Assembly: GCA_002897675.1 (NCBI GenBank)
Contig: BDSU01000034.1
Span: 1-64,000, forward strand
From: a bacterium BMS3Abin02
GTDB lineage: Bacteria; Actinomycetota; Acidimicrobiia; Spongiisociales; UBA4744
Direction: 5' to 3'
Length of the DNA: 64,000 nucleotides
Below the pieces are notes generated by a model. The model saw only the letters and a program-made list of their open reading frames with translations. It made no database searches and had not been told where the DNA came from. A program made the position numbers and the translations under genes. Positions within the stretch are counted from its first letter, which is position 1. Every line of letters starts with the position of its first letter. Of the stretch, positions 25,994 to 35,680 are shown in pieces.

Positions 25994-27064
25994 TCAGATG
26001 TTGAAGGTCGGCGGCGGGTGCACGAGCGGTCGCGGTTCGACGAGTTCGTTCAATGCGTCGACAAACTGGCGGAGGCGCCCGTAGGAGCGCCGGTTGAAAT
26101 GCAGGGCCACCCGGCTCGCATCGATGGAATCGCCGTCCCTGACTTCCGCCGGTGTGGCTTCGATGACCTCGATGGCGCTTTTGGCGACGATGTCGGAGAA
26201 TTCGTCGTTGAGCTGCTCGAGATGATCGGCACTCGGCGCCTGGTGGAGGCGGATGATGAGCCGACCGTCGACATAGCGTTGCGACTGGTAGTTGGCATAG
26301 AAATGACAAATCTCGTCTACGGCGTCTTCGACACTGCTCATCGTCTTGTAGATGCTGAGGTCGTCGGGCGAGATCAGGCCCTTGCCCAGGAGATCCTCCC
26401 GAACGAACTGGTTGAACGTCTCCCAGTAGCCCGTTCCCTCGGCTTCGAGAAGGACGATCGGGTGCAGGTCGCTCTTGCCGGTCTGGACCAGCGTCAGCAG
26501 TTCGAACGTCTCGTCCATGGTCCCGAATCCTCCTGGGAACAGGGCGAAGGCGTGTGATTCCTTGATGAATCCGACCTTGCGGGTGAAGAAGTACTTGAAA
26601 TTGATGATGCGTTCCGTGTCCAGATATGGATTCGCGGAATCTTCGAACGGGAGCCGGATGTTCACACCGAACGAGTGGTCTGCCCCTGCACCCTCGTTGC
26701 CGGCCTGCATGATCCCCGGTCCGGCGCCGGTCACCACCATCCAGCCGCGTTCATGCACCATCGTGCGGGCGAAGTCGTAGGCGAGTTGGTAATTCGGTTC
26801 GCCCTTGCCGGTTCTCGCCGATCCGAAGACGGTCACCTTCGGGATGTCACGATATCGGGAGAACACGAGCGTGGAGTACCGCATCTCCTTGACTGCTGCG
26901 TTGATGAGCTTGACGTCACCCCGGTCGGCGCGATCGTGATACAGCTTGATCGCCGAGACGATCAGTTCCCTCACCAGATCCTCGTGGGCACCGTCGCCGG
27001 CAGCTTCGAGAAGCTCGTCGATCATCCTGGCAAGTTTGTCCTGTCCGGTGGAGTAAGGGCGCAT
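25994..27064 (-). CDS. LOG family protein (nucleotide 5'-monophosphate phosphoribohydrolase-like)
   Basis: This 356-residue protein contains the LOG/TIGR00730 Rossmann-like core. It has VFGSARTG, the GAGPGIMQAGNEGA loop and the diagnostic PGGFGTMDE. Core members cleave the base from nucleoside 5'-monophosphates; they were long mislabelled lysine decarboxylases. Here about 80 residues precede and 80 follow the core, as in the long PpnN-like class rather than the short 190-residue LOG type. A 36-nt gap separates it from the AAA ATPase gene upstream. Confidence 0.85.
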   Translation of the reverse strand: MRPYSTGQDKLARMIDELLEAAGDGAHEDLVRELIVSAIKLYHDRADRGDVKLINAAVKEMRYSTLVFSRYRDIPKVTVFGSARTGKGEPNYQLAYDFARTMVHERGWMVVTGAGPGIMQAGNEGAGADHSFGVNIRLPFEDSANPYLDTERIINFKYFFTRKVGFIKESHAFALFPGGFGTMDETFELLTLVQTGKSDLHPIVLLEAEGTGYWETFNQFVREDLLGKGLISPDDLSIYKTMSSVEDAVDEICHFYANYQSQRYVDGRLIIRLHQAPSADHLEQLNDEFSDIVAKSAIEVIEATPAEVRDGDSIDASRVALHFNRRSYGRLRQFVDALNELVEPRPLVHPPPTFNI

Positions 27065-27100
27065 CGGCAGAGGGTACCGCAGGAAGCCGGCTTCGTCCGA

Positions 27101-28099
27101 TCAGTCGTCCTCAAAGGGTGGTTCGGGCGGACCTTTGCGCACGACGGCACTCCAGACGGTCTCATAGTGATCCCGGTCGTACGGATCGACGTGGGGAAGC
27201 ACGAAGTCCTGCCACGCCCGGCGCAGAGGATCATCGGCCTTCGCGAAGACGGCCAGTCCGGTCGGCACCCGGTCGAGGACGGTCCGCAGACTCATCGGTG
27301 TCTCGACCCTCGTGCCGGCGTCCCTTGCCTGGAAGGACTCGTTGACCTCGACCGCGAGTCGGGCGATCGCGTCGACGAACACGGCTTTCATGGTCGGATA
27401 CCGTCGCCGGAGCATCTCTTCGAGCTGTTCCCTGCTCGGGAAGTCCTTCTCCCAGATGAGCCATCGATCTGCAAAGGCCTTGTTGAGGGTCTGGGTTCCC
27501 GCATAGTCCCTCAGATCGGTGGGGTTCATCGTCCCGAACAGGCGGACGTCGTCGCGAAGACGGACCGTGTCTCCGTTCGGCAGGTCGAGACTCTGGTAGC
27601 GGTCCAGCAGTCCGTGCAGAGCGAAGAGCGTCTCCGCACCGGCCGCGTTGAGTTCCGACAGGTTCACGAGTGCGGGTCCCCGCAGTGCTCGGGTGATGTC
27701 CCCATCCTCCCAGCGACTTTCCGTGCCACCCTTGCCGTCGCCGTGCAACTGTGTCGACCCGATCAGTGTCACGTCCCTCACTTCGCCGGTGAGTGGAATC
27801 CGGTAGTAGGGGAGCCGGAGCAGTGCTGCGAACTGCTCGATGTCGTGATCCTTGCCGGTGCCCATGTGGCCGCGGACGGCGACGTGAAGGGGGACGAATG
27901 CGGGTCCCGTGCAGCGGCGCACCCGTTCGATCGCCGCAAAACGGTACAACATGCCGAGATCCACGTAGTAAGGGTCGGGGTCCGGGATCTTTCTGACGCG
28001 CTGGCCATGGTCGGAGACTGCTTCTGCAACTTCGAAGACCTCGAGGCGAATCGGTTCGCCCTCTCCTGTCGGGTCGGTGAAGGTAACGGTGTCAACCAC
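27101..28099 (-). CDS. CobS/MoxR-like AAA ATPase with altered Walker motifs
   Basis: This 332-residue AAA protein is closest in layout to CobS/NorQ-type MoxR ATPases. Walker A reads GHMGTGKD (77-84), with Asp in place of Thr/Ser after the lysine. Walker B reads LVNLSE, with Ser instead of the Mg-binding Asp but with the catalytic Glu (E149) kept. Sensor 1 is FGTMNP and the arginine-finger region ADRW. It starts at GTG 28099, with AAGGAG 7 nt upstream, and overlaps the VWA gene by 8 nt. Such pairs remodel or load metals into target proteins; no chelatase CobN or other client is nearby. Confidence 0.8.
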   Translation of the reverse strand: MVDTVTFTDPTGEGEPIRLEVFEVAEAVSDHGQRVRKIPDPDPYYVDLGMLYRFAAIERVRRCTGPAFVPLHVAVRGHMGTGKDHDIEQFAALLRLPYYRIPLTGEVRDVTLIGSTQLHGDGKGGTESRWEDGDITRALRGPALVNLSELNAAGAETLFALHGLLDRYQSLDLPNGDTVRLRDDVRLFGTMNPTDLRDYAGTQTLNKAFADRWLIWEKDFPSREQLEEMLRRRYPTMKAVFVDAIARLAVEVNESFQARDAGTRVETPMSLRTVLDRVPTGLAVFAKADDPLRRAWQDFVLPHVDPYDRDHYETVWSAVVRKGPPEPPFEDD

Positions 28100-30110
28100 G
28101 AGTCGGCTCCTTGGGTTCGGTTCTTGCTGCTCGACCCCACCACGTGTCGACACCCCAGAGAGCGAGGCTCCGGCGTAGCGCGCCGCGTACTCCGTCGACC
28201 ATGGCGCGGGTCAGTTCTTCAGGTTGCCTCGCTATCTCGAAACGACCGTAGGTGTCTTGCACCGTAGCGTCGCCGATTCCGATGCCGAGAACGGTCGTGC
28301 CGGTCCGTTCGATATCCCGAGCAGTGGCGGCGAGAGCGGAGGCGGACCCCCGTGTCATCCCGTCGGAGAGCACGACGAGCACACGGACATTGCTGCGCCG
28401 GCGAGCCATCCGATCTGCGGCGTGTACGAGGTTGAACTCGTCGACGTTCGCCGCCTTGTCGAATAGGGAAACAGGTGGAGCTCCAGCCTCGTCGCGGCGG
28501 GCCGACGCCGCCGCCTTCGCCGGTTCCATGGCCGTCCAGAACAATCCTGCCAGGAGGTCCTCGGCACGGCGCCATGGGTCGTCGAAGGTCTTGATCAGAT
28601 AGTGGTTGATCGTGTTCGTGAGGCGCTGCGCGTCGGTGCCCCTGGACTGTCGCAACCCCCCCATCGTGCGACGGCGGCGCCGTATGAATGATCTTTCGGT
28701 GTCGTCCACCCTGGCCGCAAACGAACGGTTGAAGAGCGCGATCTCGAATTCGACCTGCAACTCGTCGGCAAGGTGCGCGAGGGTCCAGGCGCCGAGGGTG
28801 GCTGCGGCCATCGGCCAGTGTCCGGACCGCCGCAGCATCGATGCCGATCCGTCGATGAGCAGACTCACCGAATACGCCCTGCGGGTCGGCAGATCGCGTC
28901 GCTCGTACATGCGCCGATACAAGCCCGCGCCGAGGAACAGGGCGGCGTGTGGCGAAAGGTCGCCGGCGTCGTAGCCGGCTCTGAGCCCACGCCGCTGATT
29001 GGCGACGAAAAGAGGATGCAACTCTCCGGAGACGTGATGCTGGGCCACCGACCAGAGGCGAGCGGCATGAGCCATCGCGTCACGTCCTTGTGCTGCGAAC
29101 GAGCGGAAGCGAGTGGGAAATGGGGACACGACGAGCTTGCCCTTCTGCCCGGTGGGCAGGTAGATCGTCGGGGCCTGGCCGACTCGCAGCAGCTGATCGG
29201 TCGAGGCCTCGCCGGCCAGCTGGGACGGAGCCTTCCGGCCCGAGGCTCCCGACCGGGCCTCGGCAGCGTCCCTCGTGCTTTCGTAGCCTTCTGCATCCTG
29301 GACGACGGGGGAGTGGAGTCGAACTTCGTCGACCCCCTCGAGGATGGCATCCGCGTCCGACTTGGCATGGTTTGCACCGGTCGGTGAGAGCAGCCGGTGT
29401 CGGCGGGCGATCTGCGCGAGCTTGGCAGCGAGATCGGCGACTTCCCACGCGTCTCGAGCACGGCCAACCTCGTCGAGGAGCCGGTCCGCCTCGGTGAGGG
29501 CGGCCGCTGTCTTCGCGTGAAGACCCTGTAGGTTCACCACGTATCCGCCGGCCTTGAGGAAACACAAGAGGGCGAACTGCGCGAGCGGCCCGGATGTTTC
29601 GAGTGCCGGCCGATATGCGGCGTCATACAGGTCCGCCAGGACCGAAAGAGCCCCCGGATACCGGCCGAGGTTGGTCTTCTCTTGTCGAGCATCCTCGAGA
29701 GCGAAGAACAGTGCCTCGGTCTCGGGGTGCCCGGCGAGCGCGGTGAGGAGGCCGATCGGTTCGTCTCCGCAGTCGAAACCCCATGATGCGGGGACCCGTC
29801 GTTGTTCGGTCAGGTCCGTTGCGATGAGGTGTACGACCTCATGGAGCGCCGAGGCGAGCGCCACCTCCCGGGCGGTCACCGGGGCGTTGCGCGCGTACGC
29901 AGCCTGGAACGTGGCCGGGTTGAGCACGATCTCGTCGGCGCTCGCGGATGGATTGGGGCCGAGCAGCACTTTCAACTCGTCGTTTCCCGTCAGCGACCGG
30001 GCGAGTCGGGTGACGGCAGGCGCGACCGACTGATAGCGAGCCACGACAGACTCGATGGCGTGCTCGTCGGCCGGGAGAATGGTGCTGAGAGTGGTTCGGC
30101 GGTGTGTCAC
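28092..30110 (-). CDS. CobT-like VWA domain protein with metallopeptidase-like N-terminal part
   Basis: This 672-residue protein pairs with the AAA ATPase downstream. The C-terminal VWA domain (about 412-640) has the MIDAS motif DGSAS (420-424). The N-terminal part carries HEVVH (90-94) in a helix, as in VWA-associated putative metallopeptidase domains. The middle (250-330) is low complexity. It starts at GTG 30110, 17 nt after the rhomboid gene. AAA plus VWA partners form co-chaperone complexes in CobS-CobT, NorQ-NorD and RavA-ViaA systems. The client here is unknown. Confidence 0.8.
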   Translation of the reverse strand: MTHRRTTLSTILPADEHAIESVVARYQSVAPAVTRLARSLTGNDELKVLLGPNPSASADEIVLNPATFQAAYARNAPVTAREVALASALHEVVHLIATDLTEQRRVPASWGFDCGDEPIGLLTALAGHPETEALFFALEDARQEKTNLGRYPGALSVLADLYDAAYRPALETSGPLAQFALLCFLKAGGYVVNLQGLHAKTAAALTEADRLLDEVGRARDAWEVADLAAKLAQIARRHRLLSPTGANHAKSDADAILEGVDEVRLHSPVVQDAEGYESTRDAAEARSGASGRKAPSQLAGEASTDQLLRVGQAPTIYLPTGQKGKLVVSPFPTRFRSFAAQGRDAMAHAARLWSVAQHHVSGELHPLFVANQRRGLRAGYDAGDLSPHAALFLGAGLYRRMYERRDLPTRRAYSVSLLIDGSASMLRRSGHWPMAAATLGAWTLAHLADELQVEFEIALFNRSFAARVDDTERSFIRRRRRTMGGLRQSRGTDAQRLTNTINHYLIKTFDDPWRRAEDLLAGLFWTAMEPAKAAASARRDEAGAPPVSLFDKAANVDEFNLVHAADRMARRRSNVRVLVVLSDGMTRGSASALAATARDIERTGTTVLGIGIGDATVQDTYGRFEIARQPEELTRAMVDGVRGALRRSLALWGVDTWWGRAARTEPKEPTRG

Positions 30111-30127
30111 AACCGATCATTGTCTCA

Positions 30128-30946
30128 TCAGCCGAGCAGAAGCGCCACTACGGAGAGCAGGATGGCGACCGCTGCAGCCACAACCGCCACCGCAGACCTG
30201 GCACCGGCCGCTTGGCGCCGCATTCCTACCTTCTGCCAGACCCACACGATCCCCAGACCGGCGATGAGTCCCCCCACGTGCGCCTGCCACGCGACGCCGG
30301 GGATGATGAAAGGGAGGAACATGTTGATGCCGAGCAGCACGATGAGCTGCCGGAAGAGGCGCCTGCCCGCGGGCGTGTGTCGCACGCGGTATGAAGCGGC
30401 GATCCATCCACCGAACAGTCCAAAGATTGCGCCGGATGCACCGATCGCGACCCCTGTGGGGACCATGATCAGAAAGAGTGCCGATCCCCAGAGCAGTGAG
30501 GCGCCGTAGAGGGCGGCGAACGAAACCGAACCGACCTGTCGCTCGATCTGCGGACCGAAGAGCCAGAGCGCGTACATGTTGAAGAAGATGTGCATGATTC
30601 CACCGTGCAGGAACGCGCCGGTGACGAGTCGCCACCATTCGCCGGCATGGATCAGCCGGTTGCTCTGTTCGAACAGGACGAACAGAGAGGGTATGAGGTA
30701 GTAGCTCAGGACGAACATGCCGATGTTGATGGCGAGGAGCGCTGCGGTGACCGGCGGCAGCTTCGTCACCGCGGCGCGACCGTGAATCACCTTCGTTGTG
30801 GACCGTGCGCATTCGGGGCACTTTTGTCCCCCCGGCGTGTCCACGGAGCACTCGGGACAGATCGGTTTGCCGCAGGACGCACATCGAAGGCGCGTGCGCC
30901 GGTGCGGATGGCGGTAGCAGACGGGGACCGTGGTTTCTTCTGTCAC
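30128..30946 (-). CDS. Rhomboid intramembrane serine protease with N-terminal zinc ribbon
   Basis: This 272-residue membrane protease cuts substrates within the bilayer. Residues 10-46 form a B-box-like zinc finger (C22, C25, C30, C33, C43, C46 and nearby His). Six to seven helices follow, and the catalytic dyad is S171 in GASGAIFG and H223 in WQAHVGG. The HGGIMHIFFNM loop is also typical. The cytosolic zinc module may bind substrate or partner. First gene of the minus-strand run rhomboid-VWA-AAA-LOG; divergent from the M16 peptidase gene. Confidence 0.92.
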   Translation of the reverse strand: MTEETTVPVCYRHPHRRTRLRCASCGKPICPECSVDTPGGQKCPECARSTTKVIHGRAAVTKLPPVTAALLAINIGMFVLSYYLIPSLFVLFEQSNRLIHAGEWWRLVTGAFLHGGIMHIFFNMYALWLFGPQIERQVGSVSFAALYGASLLWGSALFLIMVPTGVAIGASGAIFGLFGGWIAASYRVRHTPAGRRLFRQLIVLLGINMFLPFIIPGVAWQAHVGGLIAGLGIVWVWQKVGMRRQAAGARSAVAVVAAAVAILLSVVALLLG

Positions 30947-31023
30947 AAGGGGCCACTGTAGAGACTTGCAGTGTTTTCTTCGACGGTGGTCCCGGCGATC
31001 GCGGAGTCCCCTATCATCGCGCC

Positions 31024-32271
31024 ATGTCCTTCGATCGTACGGTGCTGCACAATGGACTGACGGTCATCACGGAGGCGATGACGGGAATTCGGTCTGTCGC
31101 AGTGGGAATCTGGGTCGATACGGGGACCAGGGACGAGCTTGCGACAGAGCGGGGAGCTTCGCATTTCCTCGAGCACCTGCTCTTCAAAGGAACCGATGAG
31201 CTCGGATCGCTGGAGATCTCCCGGCGGTTCGACGCGATCGGCGCCGAGGCGAACGCGTTCACGTCCAAGGATTCGACCTGCTTCTGGGTCCGGCTTCTCG
31301 ACGAGGATCTCGCCGAGGGCCTCGGGCTCTTGGCGCAGATGCTGCAACGTCCCGCGTTCCGTCCCGGCGACGTGGATTCGGAACGGGACGTCGTGATCGA
31401 AGAGATCAACATGAACGACGACGATCCGGGAGACCTCGCTCATGAGCAGTTCTTCCGGGCCGTGTTCTCCGGGCATCCGCTCGAGCATCCTGTGTTGGGT
31501 TCAAAGGCCTCCGTCAAGGCCCTCACCCCCGAACTGCTGGAGCGATACTGGCGTCGTCGATATCGGGCGGGATCCACCGTGCTGGCGGTCGCCGGGAATC
31601 TGGATCATCGGCGCGTCGTCGATCTCGCAGGGAGGCTCTTCGGAGTGTGGGACGGCGGTTCCGTCACACACTCGCTCGAGGAGCCCCCTGCCGACCCGGG
31701 GGTTCGGGCGGTGCGGCGCGAAACCGAGCAGGTACACGTCGTACTGGGAGGTCGGGGGCTCGTCAGAGGTGACGACCGCAGGTATGCGTTCGGAGTGCTG
31801 GACTCGGTGCTGGGGGGCACGGCATCGTCACGGCTGTTCCGCACCATTCGTGAAGACCGCGGATTGGCGTACTCCGTGTACAGCTTTCGCGCGGCGTACG
31901 CAGACGCCGGTGCCTACGGCGTGTACGCGGGGACTACGGCGCGTAACGTCGGTACGGTGCTCGATCTGGCGAACCGGGAACTCGCGAACGTCGCACGCAA
32001 CGGTGTCACCGATGAGGAGCTGGCGCGGGCGAAGGGTGGGATGCGCGGCTCCATGGCCCTCGCCCTCGAAGACCCGAACAGCCGCATGGTGCGTCTCGGC
32101 AAGGAGGAGATCGCCGGGATGGAGCATCTCTCGGTGGATCAGCGGATCGCCAGGTTGAACGCGGTCACGGCCGACGATGTGCACGAGGTGGCCGAAGTGG
32201 TGTTGACTGGACCGCGAACCTTGGGAGTCGTCGGACCGTTCGATACGGCAGAGGTAGAGAGGTTTCTGTGA
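31024..32271 (+). CDS. M16 family zinc peptidase
   Basis: This 415-residue pitrilysin/processing-peptidase-like protein has the inverted zinc motif HFLEH (47-51) and the third zinc-ligand Glu in IEEINM (126-127), so it should be an active cytosolic M16B peptidase. The C-terminal half has the substrate-groove RGLAYSVYSF motif. In many actinobacteria this gene sits between pnp and dapB; here it overlaps the dapB start and lacks pnp. Confidence 0.9.
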   Translation: MSFDRTVLHNGLTVITEAMTGIRSVAVGIWVDTGTRDELATERGASHFLEHLLFKGTDELGSLEISRRFDAIGAEANAFTSKDSTCFWVRLLDEDLAEGLGLLAQMLQRPAFRPGDVDSERDVVIEEINMNDDDPGDLAHEQFFRAVFSGHPLEHPVLGSKASVKALTPELLERYWRRRYRAGSTVLAVAGNLDHRRVVDLAGRLFGVWDGGSVTHSLEEPPADPGVRAVRRETEQVHVVLGGRGLVRGDDRRYAFGVLDSVLGGTASSRLFRTIREDRGLAYSVYSFRAAYADAGAYGVYAGTTARNVGTVLDLANRELANVARNGVTDEELARAKGGMRGSMALALEDPNSRMVRLGKEEIAGMEHLSVDQRIARLNAVTADDVHEVAEVVLTGPRTLGVVGPFDTAEVERFL

Positions 32272-33020
32272 TGCTGAGGGTTGGTGTTTCTGGTGCGGCA
32301 GGTCGCATGGGCGGCGCGGTCGCCGCTGCAATCGGTGCGGATCCGGAGTTCGCCGTCGGCGGTCTGTTCGATCCGGCGGGAGGACAGGTCGGGGGGATGG
32401 CTATCTCGACGGAGCCGGACACGATCGAGGGGTGCGACGTCGTTGTCGAGTTCACGAATCCTGCCGTGGTGATGGACAACCTTGCGACCTGGCGGCGGAT
32501 GGGTGTCCATGCGGTCGTCGGCACGTCCGGCTTCACCGAAGAGCGGATCGAAGCGGTGAGAACATCCTGGGGCGGCGGCCCCCCCAACTGTCTGATCGTC
32601 CCCAACTTCTCGATCGGAGCCGTGCTGATGATGCGGTTCGCGGAACTGGCGGCGCCGCACTTCGATGCAGCCGAGATCGTCGAACTGCACCATGATCGCA
32701 AGGCAGATGCACCGTCGGGGACTGCTGCTGCAACGGCGTCACGGATCGCCGAAGCGAACCCCGAACAACGACGCGCCGTAGAGTCGAGCGAACTCGTACC
32801 TGGTGCCAGGGGCGCCTCGATCGCCGGCGTTCCCGTACATGCGGTCCGACTCCCCGGGCTGCTCGCTCACCAAGAGGTGCTCTTCGGTGCCGCGGGCGAG
32901 GTGCTGCGAATCCGTCACGATACGACCGATCGGTCCTCGTTCCTGCCGGGCGTGCTGCTCGCGGTCCGTGGGATCGGTGAGCTGCCCGGCGTGACGGTCG
33001 GCCTGGACGCCCTCCTCTGA
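32271..33020 (+). CDS. dapB: 4-hydroxy-tetrahydrodipicolinate reductase
   Basis: This 249-residue enzyme reduces HTPA with NAD(P)H in diaminopimelate/lysine synthesis. The nucleotide motif is GAAGRMG (9-15). The catalytic signature ELHHDRKADAPSGTA has the conserved His-His and Lys, and VVGTSG and PNFSIG are also typical. The ATG at 32271 shares its A with the M16 stop; a GTG at 32268 is the alternative. dapA lies about 1.8 kb downstream and dapF at 52 kb. Confidence 0.95.
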   Translation: MLRVGVSGAAGRMGGAVAAAIGADPEFAVGGLFDPAGGQVGGMAISTEPDTIEGCDVVVEFTNPAVVMDNLATWRRMGVHAVVGTSGFTEERIEAVRTSWGGGPPNCLIVPNFSIGAVLMMRFAELAAPHFDAAEIVELHHDRKADAPSGTAAATASRIAEANPEQRRAVESSELVPGARGASIAGVPVHAVRLPGLLAHQEVLFGAAGEVLRIRHDTTDRSSFLPGVLLAVRGIGELPGVTVGLDALL

Positions 33021-33056
33021 ACCATTCTGAACCGTTCTCGTGACGCTCGACCGCAA

Positions 33057-33563
33057 CTAACCGGCCGAGACATCACAAGAACGGATGAATGCGTCCTCGG
33101 CGGGTCGTTCGCCGTGCAGCGGTGTCGTCGCGATGGCGTCGACGGCGTCCATGCCCTCGGTCACCTTGCCGAAGATCGTGTAGGCGTGGGGGAGTCCTAC
33201 GTCTTCGAGGCAGATGAAGAACTGCGATCCGTTCGTGTTGGGACCGGAGTTTGCCATCGCCACGGTGCTCCGCGTGTAGCTCCTCGGGTGATCGAGTTCG
33301 TCCCGGAAGCGATAGCCGGGACCTCCCCGGCCGGTGCCTGTCGGGTCGCCACCCTGGATGACGAAGCCGGGCACGACACGGTGGAAGATCGCACCGTCGA
33401 AGAATCCTTCTCTTGCGAGGAACACGAAGTTGTTGACGGCCTGCGGGGCTTCCTCGGCGTAGAACTCGATCTCGATATCGCCGTGGCTCGTGTGCACGGT
33501 CGCCGTGTGGGTTTTCGACAGGTCGATCGTGATCTCGGGCGGGTTGGAGTACTGCTTGGACAT
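33057..33563 (-). CDS. Peptidyl-prolyl cis-trans isomerase (cyclophilin type)
   Basis: This 168-residue cyclophilin isomerises Xaa-Pro bonds during protein folding. Active-site features are FHRVVPGFVIQGGD, with the catalytic Arg, and SQFFICL. There is no signal peptide, so it is cytosolic. The ATG at 33563 (MSKQYSNPP) gives a normal short N-terminal extension. Convergent with dapB. Confidence 0.92.
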   Translation of the reverse strand: MSKQYSNPPEITIDLSKTHTATVHTSHGDIEIEFYAEEAPQAVNNFVFLAREGFFDGAIFHRVVPGFVIQGGDPTGTGRGGPGYRFRDELDHPRSYTRSTVAMANSGPNTNGSQFFICLEDVGLPHAYTIFGKVTEGMDAVDAIATTPLHGERPAEDAFIRSCDVSAG

Positions 33564-33795
33564 GGGCACCTCGTTCGGGGAGCCGCCAGCGTACCGTGCG
33601 GCCGACACAAGCTATGTTCCCGGGAGTGCCCACGTCGTCCACGACCATCCACACGTGGCGGGGTGCGATGCGTTGAAGGGGTCACTCGACGCGATCGGAC
33701 TCGGCCGTGCACTCATGCGTCACTTCGTCCCGATCGTCCGTGACGTCGTCGATTCCGCTGGACCGGTGACCGTATACGCCTGAGCCGGTGCGGCC

Positions 33796-34635
33796 TCAGA
33801 ACAGCGCGCTGGCCAACTTGCGGCGGTACTGGCCTGTCAGCGGATCGTCCGGTCCGAGGATCTCGAAGATGTCCAGCATGGCCTTGCGTCCCTCCTCTCG
33901 AGGTTCCCCTCCGAGAGTGACGGCGTGCAGGAGGGCATCCAACGCCTCCTGCGTGCGTCCTGCTGCGCTCAGCGCGCGGCCGAGGTGCACGAGGAGTACG
34001 CCGTTGCCCGGGTCGTCGGCGAGTTTCATCTGGAGATCGTCGATCGAGGACGTGTCCACGCTGCCGATCCGGGCCATGGCTTGCAGGCGTTGGACCTCGG
34101 GGGTCGGAGGGAGCGGGTCCAGGAGGGCCAGCGCCTCCTGCTCGAGGCCCTGGGTGACCAGGAGGTCGGCCAGTCCGATCGCCGCCTCCTCATGCGTCGG
34201 TTCGACGGCCAGGACTTCACGGAAGAGACGTTCGGCGGTGGCGACGTCGCCGGACGAGACGGCCGACAGTGCCGCGGCACACGTCTTGTCGGCCTCGGAT
34301 GGGATGATCTTGCGGAGCCACGCGCGAATCTGCGCCTCGGGGAGCGCGCCCGTGAAGCGGTCGACCGGCTCGCCATCCCTGAAGGCGATGACGGTCGGTA
34401 TTCCCTGCACCTGAAACCGGCCGGCCAGGCTCTGGTTCGTGTCCACGTCCAGTTTCGCCAGCTCGAACCCGCCGTCGTATTCGTCGGCAAGGCGCTCGAG
34501 CGTGGGCCCGAGCACCCGGCACGGGCCACACCATGGAGCCCAGAAGTCCACGACCACGGGTACCTCTCGGCTCCGCTCGAGGACTTCGGTGGAAAAGTCT
34601 GCAGCATCGACGTTCTTGACGGATGTAGTTTCCAT
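33796..34635 (-). CDS. Thioredoxin-TPR protein (CnoX/YbbN-like)
   Basis: This 279-residue protein has an N-terminal thioredoxin domain (1-110) with an intact WCGPC site (C36, C39) and cis-Pro in GIPTVIAF, followed by TPR-like repeats (about 120-279). E. coli CnoX lacks this active site and acts as a chaperone/holdase; keeping CGPC suggests redox activity is retained here. Divergent from dapA. Confidence 0.87.
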   Translation of the reverse strand: METTSVKNVDAADFSTEVLERSREVPVVVDFWAPWCGPCRVLGPTLERLADEYDGGFELAKLDVDTNQSLAGRFQVQGIPTVIAFRDGEPVDRFTGALPEAQIRAWLRKIIPSEADKTCAAALSAVSSGDVATAERLFREVLAVEPTHEEAAIGLADLLVTQGLEQEALALLDPLPPTPEVQRLQAMARIGSVDTSSIDDLQMKLADDPGNGVLLVHLGRALSAAGRTQEALDALLHAVTLGGEPREEGRKAMLDIFEILGPDDPLTGQYRRKLASALF

Positions 34636-34795
34636 GACGTGAGAAGAGTAGTGGCATGGCGTGGGAACAATGGCCACGTCGGACCATTCGAGCGGGCAAG
34701 ATTCAGGTGATGGCCGTTCCTGGCCTGGTCATTGTGGGGCGGTCGATCCCAGTCTCATAATGGCTAGTCTGCAGCCAGTGACCGGAGGAGGCACA

Positions 34796-35680
34796 TTGAC
34801 AGCGCCATTCGGTGAAGTACTCACCGCCATGATCACTCCATTCGACGCCGAAGGGAACGTGGATTACCAGCAGGCGTGGAACCTGGCAACACATCTGGTC
34901 GAGAGCGGTTCCGACGGGCTCGTTCTCACAGGGACGACCGGCGAAGCGCCAACCTTGACGACCGACGAAAAGGTGGCACTCTATCGTACGGTCGTCGAGG
35001 CCGTCGGCGGGAAGGCGACCGTCGTTGCGGGAACCGGCACGAACAACACGGCCGCGTCCGTGGAACTCACCAGACGCGCCGCCGATGTCGGTTGCGACGG
35101 CGTGATGGCGGTGACACCGTATTACTCGAAACCTTCCCAGGCGGGCCTCGTCTCCCACTTCACGGCGATAGCCGACGCATCGGAGCTTCCGGTGTTGCTG
35201 TACAACATTCCGGCGAGGACGGGTCGGCTGATCGAGATCCCGACCCTGGTGAAAGTCGCGGCGCATTCTCGGATCGTTGCGGTGAAGGACGCCGTCATGG
35301 ACATCGATCATACGGCGCAGGCCAGGGCCGCCCTGCCCGAAGACTTCTGCATCTACTCCGGTCAGGACAGCTACACGCTGGCGATGATGACGGTGGGGGC
35401 GATCGGGGTCGTCTCCGTCGCTTCTCATCTTGCCGGCAAGCAGATCAGGCGGATGGTGTCCGCGTTCACCGGTGGTGACATCGACGAGGCGATGCGGCTG
35501 AATTACGGGCTGCTTCCGCTGTTCTACGCATGCTTCCTCGAACCGAACCCCGCACCGGTGAAGGCGGCCGTGGACAAGCTGTGGGGAACGGTGGGAACAC
35601 CAAGATTGCCGCTCCAAGCGGCCTCCGCAGAGACGGTCGCCGCCATCGAACGCGCTCTCGGAGTGGTGCAGCAGCTGTGA
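34796..35680 (+). CDS. dapA: 4-hydroxy-tetrahydrodipicolinate synthase
   Basis: This 294-residue TIM-barrel aldolase condenses pyruvate with aspartate semialdehyde, the first committed step to diaminopimelate and lysine. TGTTGEAPTLT binds substrate, the Tyr of VTPYYSKPS is catalytic, and the Schiff-base Lys is in VAVKDAV (the usual reading is IKDA). The start is TTG 34796 with a strong GGAGGAGG just upstream; ATG at 34760 has no ribosome site. Its stop overlaps the RNase J start by 4 nt. Confidence 0.94.
   Translation: MTAPFGEVLTAMITPFDAEGNVDYQQAWNLATHLVESGSDGLVLTGTTGEAPTLTTDEKVALYRTVVEAVGGKATVVAGTGTNNTAASVELTRRAADVGCDGVMAVTPYYSKPSQAGLVSHFTAIADASELPVLLYNIPARTGRLIEIPTLVKVAAHSRIVAVKDAVMDIDHTAQARAALPEDFCIYSGQDSYTLAMMTVGAIGVVSVASHLAGKQIRRMVSAFTGGDIDEAMRLNYGLLPLFYACFLEPNPAPVKAAVDKLWGTVGTPRLPLQAASAETVAAIERALGVVQQL

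Noticed and set aside
26675-28267. Long plus-strand frame over LOG and AAA genes (about 530 residues)
   Set aside because: Antisense shadow. The minus-strand genes show family motifs and ribosome sites; the plus-strand product does not.
33609-33795. Short plus-strand frame between cyclophilin and thioredoxin-TPR genes
   Set aside because: It has no start codon with a ribosome site, no family match, and is only about 50 residues in the gap.
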